From positions 186,001 through 250,000 of the forward strand of contig CAJNYU010003320.1 of the NCBI GenBank assembly GCA_905331475.1: 64,000 nt of DNA, written 5' to 3'. The position numbers were made by a program, and so were the translations under genes. Position 1 is the stretch's first letter. Each line of letters begins with the position of its first letter. The notes under the pieces were generated by a model, which saw only the letters and a list, made by a program, of their open reading frames with translations, did no database searches and was not told where the DNA came from. Positions 25,995-38,334 of this stretch are shown here, in pieces. The stretch is from Rotaria socialis. Lineage: Eukaryota > Rotifera > Eurotatoria > Philodinida > Philodinidae.

Positions 25995-28900
25995 TTATTC
26001 GAAACATAGAATATTATTGTCGACATTGATCAAGTGCATATTCGCTTTATTTTCTTCTTGTTCTTCTTCGATTTCACATGACATATTAATGAATGATAGA
26101 AAATGTGAACTCGATATAAATTTAGTTTTTAATACTTCATTTTCACTATTTAAACAACAACAACAATGTTCAACATCTACTTGTTCATTATTTTCAAGTG
26201 AAAATTTTTCATTTAATATGATATGATGTAAACGATAATGATAATTTTGATCAAGTTTAAAAACTAATAATTCATTTTTCGATAGCGAATATAGCATATC
26301 CGAAAGATAATAAATACTACCAGTCTGCTCTTTTAACGTTATAAAATGATTATTAATCGGTAGATTTTTATAGGATAAAGATAAGAATATATTATTATTA
26401 AGAATAATATAATTCGATGATGTATAGAGAATCAATGAAAGTGTTGGTGATGAAGACTATGAAAATAAAATTGAAAATAATGATTTTATGATTAGATGAT
26501 AATTTTTCTTCTTTATACAAAATATCAAGATTATTTTTATCATAAGAAATTTTTGTTTTGTTCTATCAAATAAATTCTTATATGTAATCTTACTCTTGAA
26601 TCAATAGTTTCTTCTATTGCAAAATGAGTTATTATAGAATCTGTTTGTTTCGATAATTGTAATTGATGTTGACGATGATATAGATGATTTTTCCATATTA
26701 ATGATTGCTTTTCGTTTGTGTTAGCTATCAATGTGCCTAACCAACTATTTTCATTTTTATTTTCTTTGACAAGTATTATCAATTTTTGATAAGATTTAGG
26801 CGAAAGTTGGCAACTATGCCAAGCAATAAATTCATAACTTTGTTGGTTTTCATCGAACAGAATAATTATTTGTTTTGAGTCTTTATCGTGAATATCGTAT
26901 GTTGTTTGTGTAGACGAGATAACAGTGGCAGTTAGAATTGACATTGTCTGACAACTGACGGAACGTTGACATCTATACTAAATAAACAATAGAAAACAGA
27001 AGGTTATTATCGTTTAATAATTTACTTTGCCATTGTCGCCGGTGAATTTTCAGATGATATTTGACGATCACATATAGTTTTTAGTGAATGTTGATCATCG
27101 AATTTCGTTTCATTTAACCCTACTGAGCGTGATAAAGAATGCATGTGGATATTTGAAGAATTAATAATTGCACGTAATCGTTGTATTTCTTCAGCATATT
27201 GCTGAAGAAGTACATATGATGAATTCTCATTAATTATAGGTGTATTACGAATATTTTTTGTACGAGATGCATAACTAAAATTGAAAATATTGAATGCTTT
27301 TATATCTATTTCAATCATTGGTTAATTATCGAGTCAAGTAAATTAGATGAAAATTTTCTTTTTATGTAATCGAATAGAAATTGATAAATATTCATTTAAT
27401 GAGATCGGTTAAAATTGCAATGCCTTGAGTACTTTCTCGAGTCCTCAAGGCAGACAGCTTCGATGTCAATTCGAATGAGATTAATTTTTACGTCTGTGAA
27501 CGCTCAAGTTTACGCTTAATATGAAGCGTGTCTTAATTGAATCGTCGTACTCAATGTTGTTTTTGTTGAAGAGTACTAGGGGAACATCATTGCATCATTG
27601 AATATATTAATCATGTATAACATCTACAGTTCACTGAACCAATAATTCATTGAAAAATGATGTGCTCTCTTATTAACTACAATAATATAATGTAGGAGTA
27701 AATTGGATTTGTGTCTCTATTTTTATATACATCAATAAATACTACTTTCATTTTTGATTGGATATATTATAAAAAAAATAATCAAGAGAGAAAAACTAGA
27801 TTTAGTTCGACTGTACACATCATAATTTGACAAAAAGCAGAAACATCTAGGTATCCTTACGATATTTATCATTGATCACAAAGAAATCATTATAGCTCAA
27901 ATGTCTACGCTAAAATAAACGATGTATAGGTGTAATCTCCATAACTCGAGAATAGTTAAATCGATCGAACTTTAATATTTCAACAATGTAACAAAATGAA
28001 TAAAGAATGCACGAAAAGAGTGTTCTGTTTCAAGGAAATTTATATCAAAGCTTAAAAATAAACCGTTTACTATATAATCTGACAGTAGCGAAACATGATT
28101 ATATTATAATCGATATATAAGAAGATAATCACGGTTAGACGTGCGTCTAGCTATATATCCGATATCTGTCTATCTAAATCAAATGACATAAGATTGAAAT
28201 GACATTTGATTTTCAATCATTTTTTTAAATAGTTTACTAAGATGAGCAATTTGATTATGATTACATCTTCTATAGTATCACAACTACGACTGTGTTAAAG
28301 ATCTTCTAATTCCGAACTATTTACCGTAGTGTACATAATGTTTCATCATAGTTATCTTCAGAAGGTGATATACATGCAATCATGATTGTTTTAGTAGTTC
28401 CACCAATACTATCTTGTAAAAGACGTGTTAATTTCGAGTCTCGATATGGTATATGTGTTGTATTTGTTTGTACCAATGATGATATAACTTTGTTTAGTGC
28501 TGATAAAGATAAGTTAATTTTTGCTGATTCAAGTAATTGTTGACCACTAGCACCAGTTTTTATTTGACGTTCACTACCAGCTGGAAAAAAAATATATTGA
28601 CGAATATAATTGTTGAAGACAAGAAGAAGTCGATAAAATTAAAGAAATTACCAAGATCAACAAAATTTAATTTTCCTTGACGAAAAAGTTTTGTTTCACT
28701 ATTATTTTGATATTGAATTGAAAGTGAAAACATTGTATGTGATCTCGATGAATCTCGGTTCATTTGTGTTGAACCCATGGTTCTTGCTAAATCACCGAAA
28801 CGTTTAAATTTTAAACATTCATCGATTGAATAAACATTTTTCCATGTTAGATTTGTTATATGTACACCTGATGAACGAGGATTTTCGCGTAGTTCAAGAC

Positions 28901-29537
28901 GTGAAGATAATTTTGATGAATTACGCGGTAAAAGTAAATCATGTAATTCTTCATTATAAACTAAAATTTATTCAAATTCAATTTTATATTTATAATAAAA
29001 CTCTAAATTAAAATTCAATTCATACTTTCAAGATAAGCACATTTTATTGTAAATTCGTGTTCATAATTTGATTGATGAATAAGATTAAATACATTTTCAA
29101 TAGCAATTGAAATTAATCCATTTTCTGATTGACATTGACAACCAGCCATTGTCCATGATTTACCTATTGCATAGGTCATTTAGATATGTGTATATGTTGT
29201 AATAAAATTACAATCTACTACCAGATCCAGTCTGTCCATAAGCAAAAACAGTACCGGAATAACCGTTTAATGTCACATCAGACACTAATGATTGAATAAA
29301 ATCCTGAAATATATGTTCTGTAGGATGATTTTCATCATAAAACGAATCAAATCGAAATAAACGTGATATTCTTCTACGATATCTTTTCGGACTGATCAAT
29401 TTAATAGTACATTGACGATTTTTATTATCTAATTGTTGAATATCAATACATTTTATTGAATGATTTATGATTTCTGTCTGATTAAATGGACGACAACGTA
29501 TTAATACTTTAACACTTTCTGATTTATTTGAAAGCAT
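25995..29537 (-). CDS. KIF17/kinesin-2-like motor with an unrelated-looking tail, 7 exons
   Basis: Exons: 29537-29222, 29163-29026, 28960-28652, 28580-28325, 27274-27026, 26972-26594, 26456-25995; 702 aa. The first four encode a complete N-terminal motor: P-loop GQTGSGKSWTM, switch I NRDSSRSH, switch II VDLAGSER, then [19 protein letters not shown] and [11 protein letters not shown]. The neck [21 protein letters not shown] resembles KIF17/KIF3 (anterograde intraflagellar transport). Exon 5 has a TAA at 27024-27022, but the donor AAA|GTAAAT overlaps it. A 53 bp intron ending TATAG joins in frame to a 270-codon frame, which is not coiled coil and has no domain I know. The alternative is a 427-residue kinesin ending at 27022 and a separate gene starting at 26944. 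The 1050 bp intron (27275-28324) shows nothing coding. Motor call certain; tail linkage moderate. Confidence 0.85.
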
Positions 29538-29777
29538 ATTTTTAAATATTTTAAATTAAACGAAGAAAAAAAAGCACTTGCTTTATAAATGAGAATCTTC
29601 AGCTAGAATAAAAACGAAAGTTAATTAGCGCTAAAGATTTGTATTTATTATTGTCAATATAAATGGAAAACACAATAGACACAAAAAAAATGAGCGAATT
29701 ATACAAAAGCATATAGTATGTGACACAACCTGAGTTATGAACAAACAATGAGAGACATGTTTCTAATGATATTTTAT

Positions 29778-32700
29778 TTATTTTCCACTTGGAACAACAA
29801 GTAATCGTTGTATCTGACTTTCTAAACTGCGGCGTGCACGACGTTCTTCTTCAAGTTCTTGTTGAAGTGCTCGAAATCCTAAACGAAATTCATTCATCAT
29901 ATCAAACATTGCACGACGATCGCTAAAAATGAATGAAATATCGTTGATTTATTTACCAAAAAATTCAGACTTACACATCAGTATTTGTCGTATTCGTTAA
30001 CTGACCATATGATAGTGGAATGCTTGAATGATCAGACAAAACATTTTGTTGTCCACCAACCGATGTTGATGGATGTTCGAGATTACCATTATTAGTAGTT
30101 CCTATGAGAATGAAAAAATGATGATTGTTTTATTCTATAATTGATTTCAAATCTACCAGTTGCTGATATTGAATAGCGTGTTTTAGACACAAGAGAATTT
30201 AGGCCAGCAATAGCAGTGCCACTATTCGTATTTGTTACGCAATATGCTTCAATAACAGAAAGTAAAAGTGCATCACCTTCACTTGTTTCAACTAAATAGA
30301 TAAATTTAATAATATCTTTATGTTTTGCTTGTTAATTATTGTTTACCTCTTTTAAGAAATTCATTTGCTTTCGATTTTTTCATTGTCATAAATCGTTTTA
30401 GTGTTCGATTAGATCCACTTTCATTTGGAGTATTTGATGAATCATTCATATTCATACCAGTTCCCGATGATGGTATTGGTGAACCTATTGAGTTTGTGCC
30501 CGTTGTCGTCGTTGACGAGTGACTACCCATAGAACCTTGTTGTCGAGGTCGTAATGGAGAATGTGGCCGAAGACAACCTTTAGACCATGCTGTAGGTGTT
30601 AAATTAGTTTTTGGTGCAGGTGAAAGAAATGGATTCTTTATTGAAGTATTGACAGCACTGTATGGAGATGATTTTGTTGTTTGGCCAGTTAATGATGACG
30701 AGGACTAAAAACAAAAATATTGATTTCGATATCATCAACAGCATAACCTTTTGGGATTAAAATGTGAAATTCATATACTCAACATAAACTCTATCTGTTT
30801 TTCGATAGTCTTCAGAATTACTAAGAAAATGTTTTTTCTTGATGATTTTTCCCCTAAGATTAAATTCTCGTGGATGCGTCATTATAGAAAAATCTTAAAC
30901 AGAATGTTGATTAGTTTTTAATAAAGAATTTCTTTTTTTTCTCATATGATAATGAAAAAACAAGCGATGAATGTTATGACGTATCCAACAACTACTGTCA
31001 GAAGAAAAAAGATTGAATCTCTTGTTTTATTAGTTTAATTCTACAATTTTCTCTAGTTGATCTTTAAAATTGAATCTATGTATTGTTCGTTGTACAAATT
31101 TGCTATCTCTACCTAAATAATTATGAATGATCAAACAACGATTGAAAAATCACAATTAGCATTTTCGTTAATAAAAATTAGACCTTGACAGATACTTTAG
31201 GAATCTTAAATTGCACACCCTATATCAATAAGGTCTCATTCTAATATTTGAACTATTTTAGACTGTGTCAAACAAGTGTTGTTTCACAAATAAATTGAAT
31301 AAAAAAATGCTCTCTTTGAATAGGAAGAGTATCAGTATTAAGTTTCACATTTTCATCCTACAAATGTTATGCTAACAGTTTAATGTTTCATCCTGTTTAA
31401 ATACTTTTGAAACTTGTTGAGGTGTATAAGGCGAATTAAGATTATGTTGATGATAAGATTGAGGTGATTTTGGTGTTATTAAGGAACAAAATTTTTCACA
31501 CCATTCATGATATTCAACTTGACTAGGAAATGATATGATCATTGATTGATTTGCTGGTGCTAAAACTTTTATTATTAAATAATTAGTATTATATGGAAGG
31601 TTTTTTGAGACCAAAATTAAATTTTCATACCATTAATTTTTAAAGCACGTTTCCCTAACACATTATCATCAAGAATTTTACTAACAGTTATTTGATGTAT
31701 TGGAAAACGATTCTAGCAAAAGAAAAGAAAATAATAAAAGAAAAAACAAAAGAAATTAATTTTTTAAAATATACCTCAACTTGATATTCTTGTTGAGCAT
31801 TCGAAGATTTTATTGATGAAAGAAGAAAAAGTGTCGATTGATAAAGTATTGCAATACGTTCAAGTGCAATTTGCCCAAGAGTTTCAGAAAGAATATTAAC
31901 AGGGCTCAGACAAATGGCATCACCAAATGAAATCAATGACTAAGTAAAATATTAAAAAATCTGTTTCTTTTTCTTTCCAAACGAAATTCTATTTTACTTC
32001 AGAACTAAGTCCATGTATAGTACTATGAACTATATCAAGTTCCCATTCTTTACGTTTACGCCATTCTGCACCAGAACACTAAATAAACAAGAAACAGATC
32101 TTAAGATAATCAAAATAGAATTTTCTTTTTTTACTTACAGCTAATTCAGCATAATATTCTGCTGCTCGTTGTGCATCACCACGATCGATATGAAATTCCT
32201 TTTGAAAAATAAAATTCGATTCGTTTAAATTGAATAACAATGATTTTATTTTTACTTCAAGATTGTGTAAATATTCTTTAAGTAGATTTGCATATTTTTC
32301 TAAACGATTTAAAGGTAGCGATAGATTTTTAATTAATTGTATGTAGGCATGATTTGGATCAGTGGATGAATCAACTTTTGCTAATGCTGTTAATATTCGA
32401 TCTCTATTTAATATTAAAAATAATTAAATAAAACCAAGAATAAATGAAGTATAGTGCTTACTTATTATGACTAAGTAAAAACAGTGCCTTCGCATGTTGA
32501 TAACAATATGCTTCTAAGATTGGCTTTAGACTTGGAGCTAATTGAAGAAAGATTCCACCAATACGATGTTGAGTTCTAAAAAGTAAGTTTTTTTTCCAAT
32601 TACAAGAAATTATTGGATTCTCTATTACTTCATTGTATCACGTAAAACATGTGCCAAATGTCGGTGAAATTTAATTAATTCATCAATATAATGTACATCC

Positions 32701-33142
32701 AAATAGAGATGTGGCTGACCCGATCTATAGAATAGGAAGAGTATCTGTAATAACCAATATAAGTTTCGATAAGATTGATTATTTACGTTGAAAGTGTATG
32801 AGCCAATGGTTGAATTATTTTTACATAGAAGTCTTCTAAATCTGTTACATAACGTTGTTCACCTTCGAGTAATGATTCGAGAATCTAGTATGAAGAAAAT
32901 GAATTCATCATATAACATGATCCGAAGAAAACTATATCATTTGAACTTTAATCGATATTGAAAAGGTTAATATGAAATAGCAAGAAATATTTAAGATTAA
33001 TACTGATGGAACCATTTTTGTTTGTAATATTTAAGAAGATAAATTCTAATTTCTATAGAACACTTCTGCAATTTGTAGCTCAGAAAACGTAACAAATGGA
33101 AGTCATTAATTAGTTGCTTTGATGAAGATCATATTCTATACA

Positions 33143-33184
<42 letters not shown>

Positions 33185-34549
33185 TCCTATGATAATTACT
33201 TTAATGTTTCAAGCAACCTTTAGTTGATAATCTTATTGTTTTCTATTACATAATTCGTTCATAGGTCATCAACAACAACTCAATATTAAAATTAAAAATT
33301 GTATTATTTCTTTAGATAAAGCTTATTTTTCAAAATTCTGTATTTTATTTAACTTACTGTATCTCGATGTGTACGCATTTCTGCGCATTGTTGCGATGAT
33401 GCACTTTGTGTTGATGGTGTTGAATCTAAATATAAGTATCAAAACAAAAAAAAAGTACAGAATATTTCAATATGATTCTGTAGAAAAAAAAATTGATTTT
33501 TGTAATTATTAAATTCGTTAAAATTATCATTTTTAAACATGTATCAGTGATTATCTCTGTTATGTTTTTTAAGTGTGTACGTGTGTGCATAATTTTATGT
33601 TCAGTTTATATAAATTAAATATTCCATTAATTATACGAATAAACATTTTTAATTCAAATAAGCTGTCAATAATTGAATTTTTCAGATGAATAACTTTTTA
33701 CGTACGTGTTTTACAACCAAATATGCGACATGATACGCAACTAGTCGATCGCATCGAAATAGGTTGACTGAATATTAATAGCAATAATAACTAAATGTTA
33801 ACCACAGTTACTATTTTTATGGGCACGCGTAGATAGACGATGATGAGAATGAGTTCTGTCGAATATATAGAAGAACGGGCAAAAAGAAACAGAAATTGTC
33901 CTTCTTATTTTCTTCTCATTTACTATATGCTTCTTCTGCTTGTTTGATGACAGGCATCAACAATATTAGTAGTATTTATTTGTTATAGTAATCGTAGTGA
34001 CAATGTCGATTGATATGATATTAGCGCGAGGCAAGCACGATCTCGATAGAAGTATATGTGTAAATGTTAATTGATTTATCTTTAAATACCTGTCTTGTGT
34101 ATAATTTGTTCAACATAATTTGATGGAAACCATCCAGTTTTACCATCTAATGTTCCTTCCCACCAGCCACCGTCCGATGGAGCTTGTGTTATTACAATAG
34201 AGTCATTTTTAGCAAATGATAGCTAAAAATAAAAAGAGACAATAAAATCATTTTTGCTTCATCTTTATATTAATCAAGTATAAGAATGGAATTAATCTAT
34301 CAGAAACACTGCTAGTATTATTTCTTTTGTTCATTATGACGTAAAGAAAATATTTATCCAAGGTTCTGTTTTTCTTGATTGTTGAATAAAGGTCAAGATT
34401 TATCAGTATAACAGAGACATTAATCAGACATCTTTTATTTTATAAATAAACGAGAAAGAAAAAAAAAGATTTACTTCATCAGTATTTTGTGCTTTAAAAG
34501 CATATAATGCAGTAACTAAGGTCTTTCCAACATTATTTTGTTGTTCCAT
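29778..34549 (-). CDS. ARHGEF7: PIX-type Rho guanine-nucleotide exchange factor (SH3-DH-PH), 17 exons
   Basis: Ortholog of alpha/beta-PIX (Cool), the Rac/Cdc42 GEF that binds PAK through SH3 and GIT through its C-terminus. Exon ends (minus): 34549-34475, 34222-34090, 33425-33358, 32884-32787, 32724-32629, 32575-32462, 32403-32256, 32198-32139, 32078-31998, 31939-31775, 31712-31631, 31559-31377, 30893-30790, 30704-30347, 30291-30157, 30101-29975, 29922-29778; 723 aa. Domains: SH3 (about 10-68; [20 protein letters not shown]), DH (about 93-290; [25 protein letters not shown]), PH (about 292-400), then [13 protein letters not shown]-binding-like [11 protein letters not shown] and terminal coiled coil [13 protein letters not shown]. 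All match PIX in order. Weak points are the exon 12 donor (GTTAGC) and exon 13 donor (GTTTAT, or GTTGAG at 30784), chosen by phase. No C-terminal PDZ ligand of the vertebrate TNL type is seen. It follows the hydrolase by 32 bp. Confidence 0.92.
33145..33182. repeat. (TG)19 microsatellite in PIX intron
   Basis: Nineteen uninterrupted TG units inside the 473 bp intron between the linker exon and the first DH exon of the PIX gene. Confidence 0.95.
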
Positions 34550-34581
34550 TGATTAATATTTATCTGAAAGAAACAAGAAAC
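34550..34581 (-). promoter_or_regulatory. Intercistronic splice-acceptor signal (candidate SL trans-splice site)
   Basis: On the minus strand the hydrolase TAA (34584-34582) is followed at once by GTTTCTTGTTTCTTTCAG (34581-34564), a textbook polypyrimidine tract plus AG. Fourteen bases of leader then precede the PIX ATG at 34549. There is no room for a cis intron (18 bases) or a separate promoter. Trans-splicing of a spliced leader onto the second cistron of an operon is the simplest reading. Confidence 0.6.
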
Positions 34582-35475
34582 TTATTTTAAATATTTTATA
34601 AACCAATCAAGTGCTTCTTTGACGACGATTTCAAAAGATTGCTCATTTGGATAAACGGAAAAATGTCCACCGTCAACTAAAACTAAACGTTTAGGTTCTA
34701 AAACTTGTTTCTCATATGCATCAATCTGATCTTCAGTCGATGTAATTGTATCCTGTTTAGCAACAATCATCAACAATGGAATAGGAGATAAATCTATAAG
34801 ACTTTTCCATGGCTCATACTGACTATATAAATGTATAGAACGACGTGTCATATGATTTATCCATTCGTTACAATTATATTTATCAACGAAAAAATGATAA
34901 AAACTATTTGATAAATCCATATTTTCATTAGCTTGATTTACTATTGGAATATATTCTCGATTTTCATATAAACAATGCTGATCTTCAGCAAGTATTTTTT
35001 GCCACTGTGGACGTCGTGCTAAATTATTTTTTCCACTTATTGTTGGTACTTGTGATACAATACATTTGATTCTTCGTTTCTCACGTTTACCAACAACAAA
35101 AACATGTCCACCAGAATAAGATGTACCCCAAATACCAATTGATATATTCTTATTATTTAATCGATTTTCTAGATAATTCATTGCATAACTATAATCATCG
35201 ATTTGACTATATGGATTAATATCATGTCGAGGTTGTCCATCACTTGAACCAAATGTTTGATGATCATAAACAAGAACATAAAAATTTCCATCACAACAAA
35301 ATGTTCGTGCAAATTCATCTAGACCCATTTCTTTTAAACCTGAAAATCCATGTGTCATTACGATTGCACTTTGACTCGATGATGATGATGATGATGATGA
35401 TGGACAATAAAGCCAACCACGTAATATAACATTATCTTTTCCGAAAAATTCGATGTTTTCTCTTCTGAAATTCAT
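34582..35475 (-). CDS. Intronless alpha/beta hydrolase (GxSYxG type)
   Basis: Single-exon 297 aa serine hydrolase. It has the nucleophile motif GTSYSGG (Ser119, followed by the Tyr typical of X-Pro-peptidase/esterase-like folds), an oxyanion-side THGFSG near residue 41, an acid Asp242 in AKQDTIT and the catalytic His271 in DGGHFSVY. The blocks IGIWGTSYSGGHV and VSQVPTISG are those I associate with bacterial and fungal alpha/beta hydrolases and fungal polyketide-transferase-like or thioesterase-like proteins. The substrate cannot be predicted. A nine-residue serine run near 26-34 (TCA/TCG repeat) is a local expansion. No signal peptide, so probably cytosolic. It is the only intronless gene in a neighbourhood where other genes carry up to 17 exons, which suggests horizontal acquisition. 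The ATG directly follows TATTTTATAG, an acceptor-like AG. Confidence 0.85.
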   Translation of the reverse strand: MNFRRENIEFFGKDNVILRGWLYCPSSSSSSSSSQSAIVMTHGFSGLKEMGLDEFARTFCCDGNFYVLVYDHQTFGSSDGQPRHDINPYSQIDDYSYAMNYLENRLNNKNISIGIWGTSYSGGHVFVVGKREKRRIKCIVSQVPTISGKNNLARRPQWQKILAEDQHCLYENREYIPIVNQANENMDLSNSFYHFFVDKYNCNEWINHMTRRSIHLYSQYEPWKSLIDLSPIPLLMIVAKQDTITSTEDQIDAYEKQVLEPKRLVLVDGGHFSVYPNEQSFEIVVKEALDWFIKYLK

Positions 35476-35744
35476 CTATAAAATACGAAGAAACCGATAT
35501 GATTTATAAATTACTCGCTATTAAATACATATACATTCACAATAAAGATTTGGATGATTATGATTATGATTACTACACAATAATTTGAAAGCAAAAGAAA
35601 AAAGATTCAAGACAGAAAATAAAATAATCAACAATGAAAATCATAAAAATAAAAATTTATTGCACGAGAGAAGCACACAAAGATGATGAATCTACGGTAA
35701 TGTTTGATCATGGAATGAAAAATTGAAGGCAGCCTTGTTTATCT

Positions 35745-37681
35745 TCATACAACGGAGGACATATCCCAAATCTAAAAATAATACACAATTACTATATAGC
35801 GTATGAAATAGATTGTCTTGCAAAGAGTTGTTCATCGAAATCTTACAACAAAAATTGTTTGATTGTACCTCTCTAATTTCATAGATTCTCGGATATAAAT
35901 TCTTTGGTCTAAATGGACAATAGATCCAATGAAGTCAATATAGCGACATCGAGTATCAAAAAGATTTCATTTTTCTTAGATCTCAATAATGAATATATTA
36001 CAAACACGGATCGTGTTGTTATTGTTTTGCATACTCTCTCTAATGATCGCATTGAATATTTTATTTTATCATAGAAAATATTTTGGTTTCTGTCTGTCTT
36101 TCGATAATGATTCATAAATATCAACACTCACTTTAATTGTTCGATCAGTACCAATAGACATCATCACTTTTTTTCCTTGTCTATAATCCATTTTAATGGT
36201 ACCTTGACGTAAATCATAAAATGAAGCCAACGGTACTGTTCTAAAGATACATACTTTCTTATCAGCGACAAAAGATAAAGAAAACAACAAAACTCACTCA
36301 TCATTTCTCAATGTTTTTATACAATCGTCACAAATGCGTTGAACTGTTTCATAACCCAATAAAGGAAGGGCTTTACGTGTTTGAGCACATTTATCGCATA
36401 CAGCTCGACCACATTTTCGACAATGGTGCTATAAAAGAAATTAAAGATCAAAGTTTTTATTTTCTTATGAATTATTTTTGTAACCTGTCTTAATCCAATT
36501 TGTTTTTGTGTCCACATCTCACGTATATTCCAAAAAAAAGGCATACGACATATCTGACAAGAATCATTTTCAAGCCATATCGTTGTTTCATTCCGTTTAA
36601 CATTCATTGGCCACACACCAATATGACCATCGGCTGAACATGTTAATAATAGTTTACGTAAATTATCATACGATATTCCAACCAAACGATCTGAATGACC
36701 ATTTAATTCAACAGCAACACCTTGAGGAGCTGCAAGATCCCAAACAATCACAGCTGTATCAAAACTACCCGAATATAACCATTTAGTGTCAGGATCCCAT
36801 AAAAGATTTTGAACACTTCCTTAACGAAATAAAGACAAACTTCACTATATTTCTTCTATTATTGTTGTTACATACCTGTATGACCACTTAATGGTTTATT
36901 AGGTTCAAATCTATTATTAGCATTTAATTTCAAAAAATGTATGTTACCGGTTGAATCTCCAATAAAACACTGACGAAATGTTTCATCCATTGTTATTGAC
37001 ATACCCATTGATGCTAATGTATAGCTTCCACGTGCATTTTGACGATTTTCATCTATCGGATTTGTTGAATAACAGTTGAGTTTTTTTTCACGACACGCAG
37101 TTAACAACAACTCATGACGATATGAAAAATATACTGCTTGTATACGAATTTGATGACCAAAATAAGTACATTCTAATGTTATTTTATTGAAATCATCAGC
37201 AACAATAAATTCCTACAAAGATAAAATTATCCAATAGATGGAAGAAAATATTTGGAGATAAAGATTTATTTATTTTTTTACATGAACAAGACCTGAATCA
37301 CAACCACAAAAAAGACGGCGTGATGGTTCGTAATAGTAGAGTGCAGTTGGTGAACCTGAAAAATAATGAATCGTAATATTATAAATACCAAACAAGCTTT
37401 CTATTTAAAAAAAATTACTTTCTAATGTATGACAAACAGAAGGCCAATATTTTCCTGTTTGTCTTCGTAACCAAACACGCAATGTTCTAGACAATGAACA
37501 AGCAATCGTTTGCATATAATCATAATATGTTACATAAATAATACCTATCATCAAGAGCTGTTAATATACCATCTTCGGAAGTGAGTAACAGAGCATCATT
37601 AATACCAACTTCAACATCTATTTTATTTAAAAGTTCCGGTCGACGAACTTTACCAACACCTTCATCGATTGCAGCCGCCAT
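35745..37681 (-). CDS. WDFY2: WD-repeat and FYVE protein, WDFY1/2 ortholog, 8 exons
   Basis: Endosomal PI3P-binding WD40/FYVE adaptor. Exons: 37681-37545, 37486-37419, 37355-37282, 37212-36876, 36819-36485, 36428-36298, 36240-36132, 35771-35745; 405 aa against 400 in human WDFY2. WD repeats are seen as DRTLRVWLRR, FIGDSTGNIHFLKL, GHTGSVQNLLWDP and SFDTAVIVWDL. The FYVE zinc finger is inserted between the last two blades as in the family: SCQICRMPFFWN, then the split motif RQ|HHCRKCGRAVC near 318 and RICDDC. The last blade ends TDRTIK|IWDMSSVV, the final nine codons lying in a separate micro-exon. Human WDFY2 ends almost identically (WDMTPVVS). The leader is 9 bases after a TCAAATAG acceptor-like sequence. 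WDFY1 and WDFY2 cannot be separated outside vertebrates. Confidence 0.93.
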
Positions 37682-38334
37682 ATATCTAACCTATTTGACA
37701 AAATCAAGCAACTATGGATCACTTAGTTAATCTTCATTAGAAGACCAGTAGGGAGAGAAGAGTAAGTAAGTAAGTAAGTCATGTATCAACTAGATATTCG
37801 CTACAAAGGATGACCAATCAGAATAAGAGAAAAAATTCTATAGATGTCCTAAAGAATATTTCATACTTCCATGTACTCACTATAGCGAAGGGTATATGAT
37901 AACTCTTTAATACTGAGGCATAAAAAATTATTTATTTCCTTCAAACTAACTGTTGTTTAAAGAGAAAGAACAGAAAAAAAACAGATTTTGTCGAGTATTA
38001 GTAATTCGAGCGATAAAATATTAAGTTAAGTTCTTTTTCACAAGTGCATTTGAAGTTCGTCTCTCAGACTGAAACAAATAGTCTAAATGAATATCAATCA
38101 GAATTTATTTTAGAAAATAAATAACATCGAAAAGCAAATAGAGCCCTTTGTTTATTTTGATGACACATTTTATTTGACTGAATATTTTGAAGTAAACGAG
38201 AAGCAACATGTGTGATTAATATTCTTATCTAATCTGAAGTCAATTCTTTCTAGATATCTTTTTTTATTATTATTATCCTAATAATATTTAACTCCAACTT
38301 TCAAATATGACGTTTTGTATTCAGTCGGAATTCG
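37682..38334. other. Upstream flank of WDFY2, no gene seen
   Basis: Includes a short GTAA tandem run near 37765-37780; otherwise AT-rich sequence without signals I can support. Confidence 0.4.

Noticed and set aside
26540..26944. Separate small gene starting at 26944
   Set aside because: Not excluded, but 11 in-frame codons upstream of that ATG and an exact phase match to the kinesin exon favour it being the kinesin tail.
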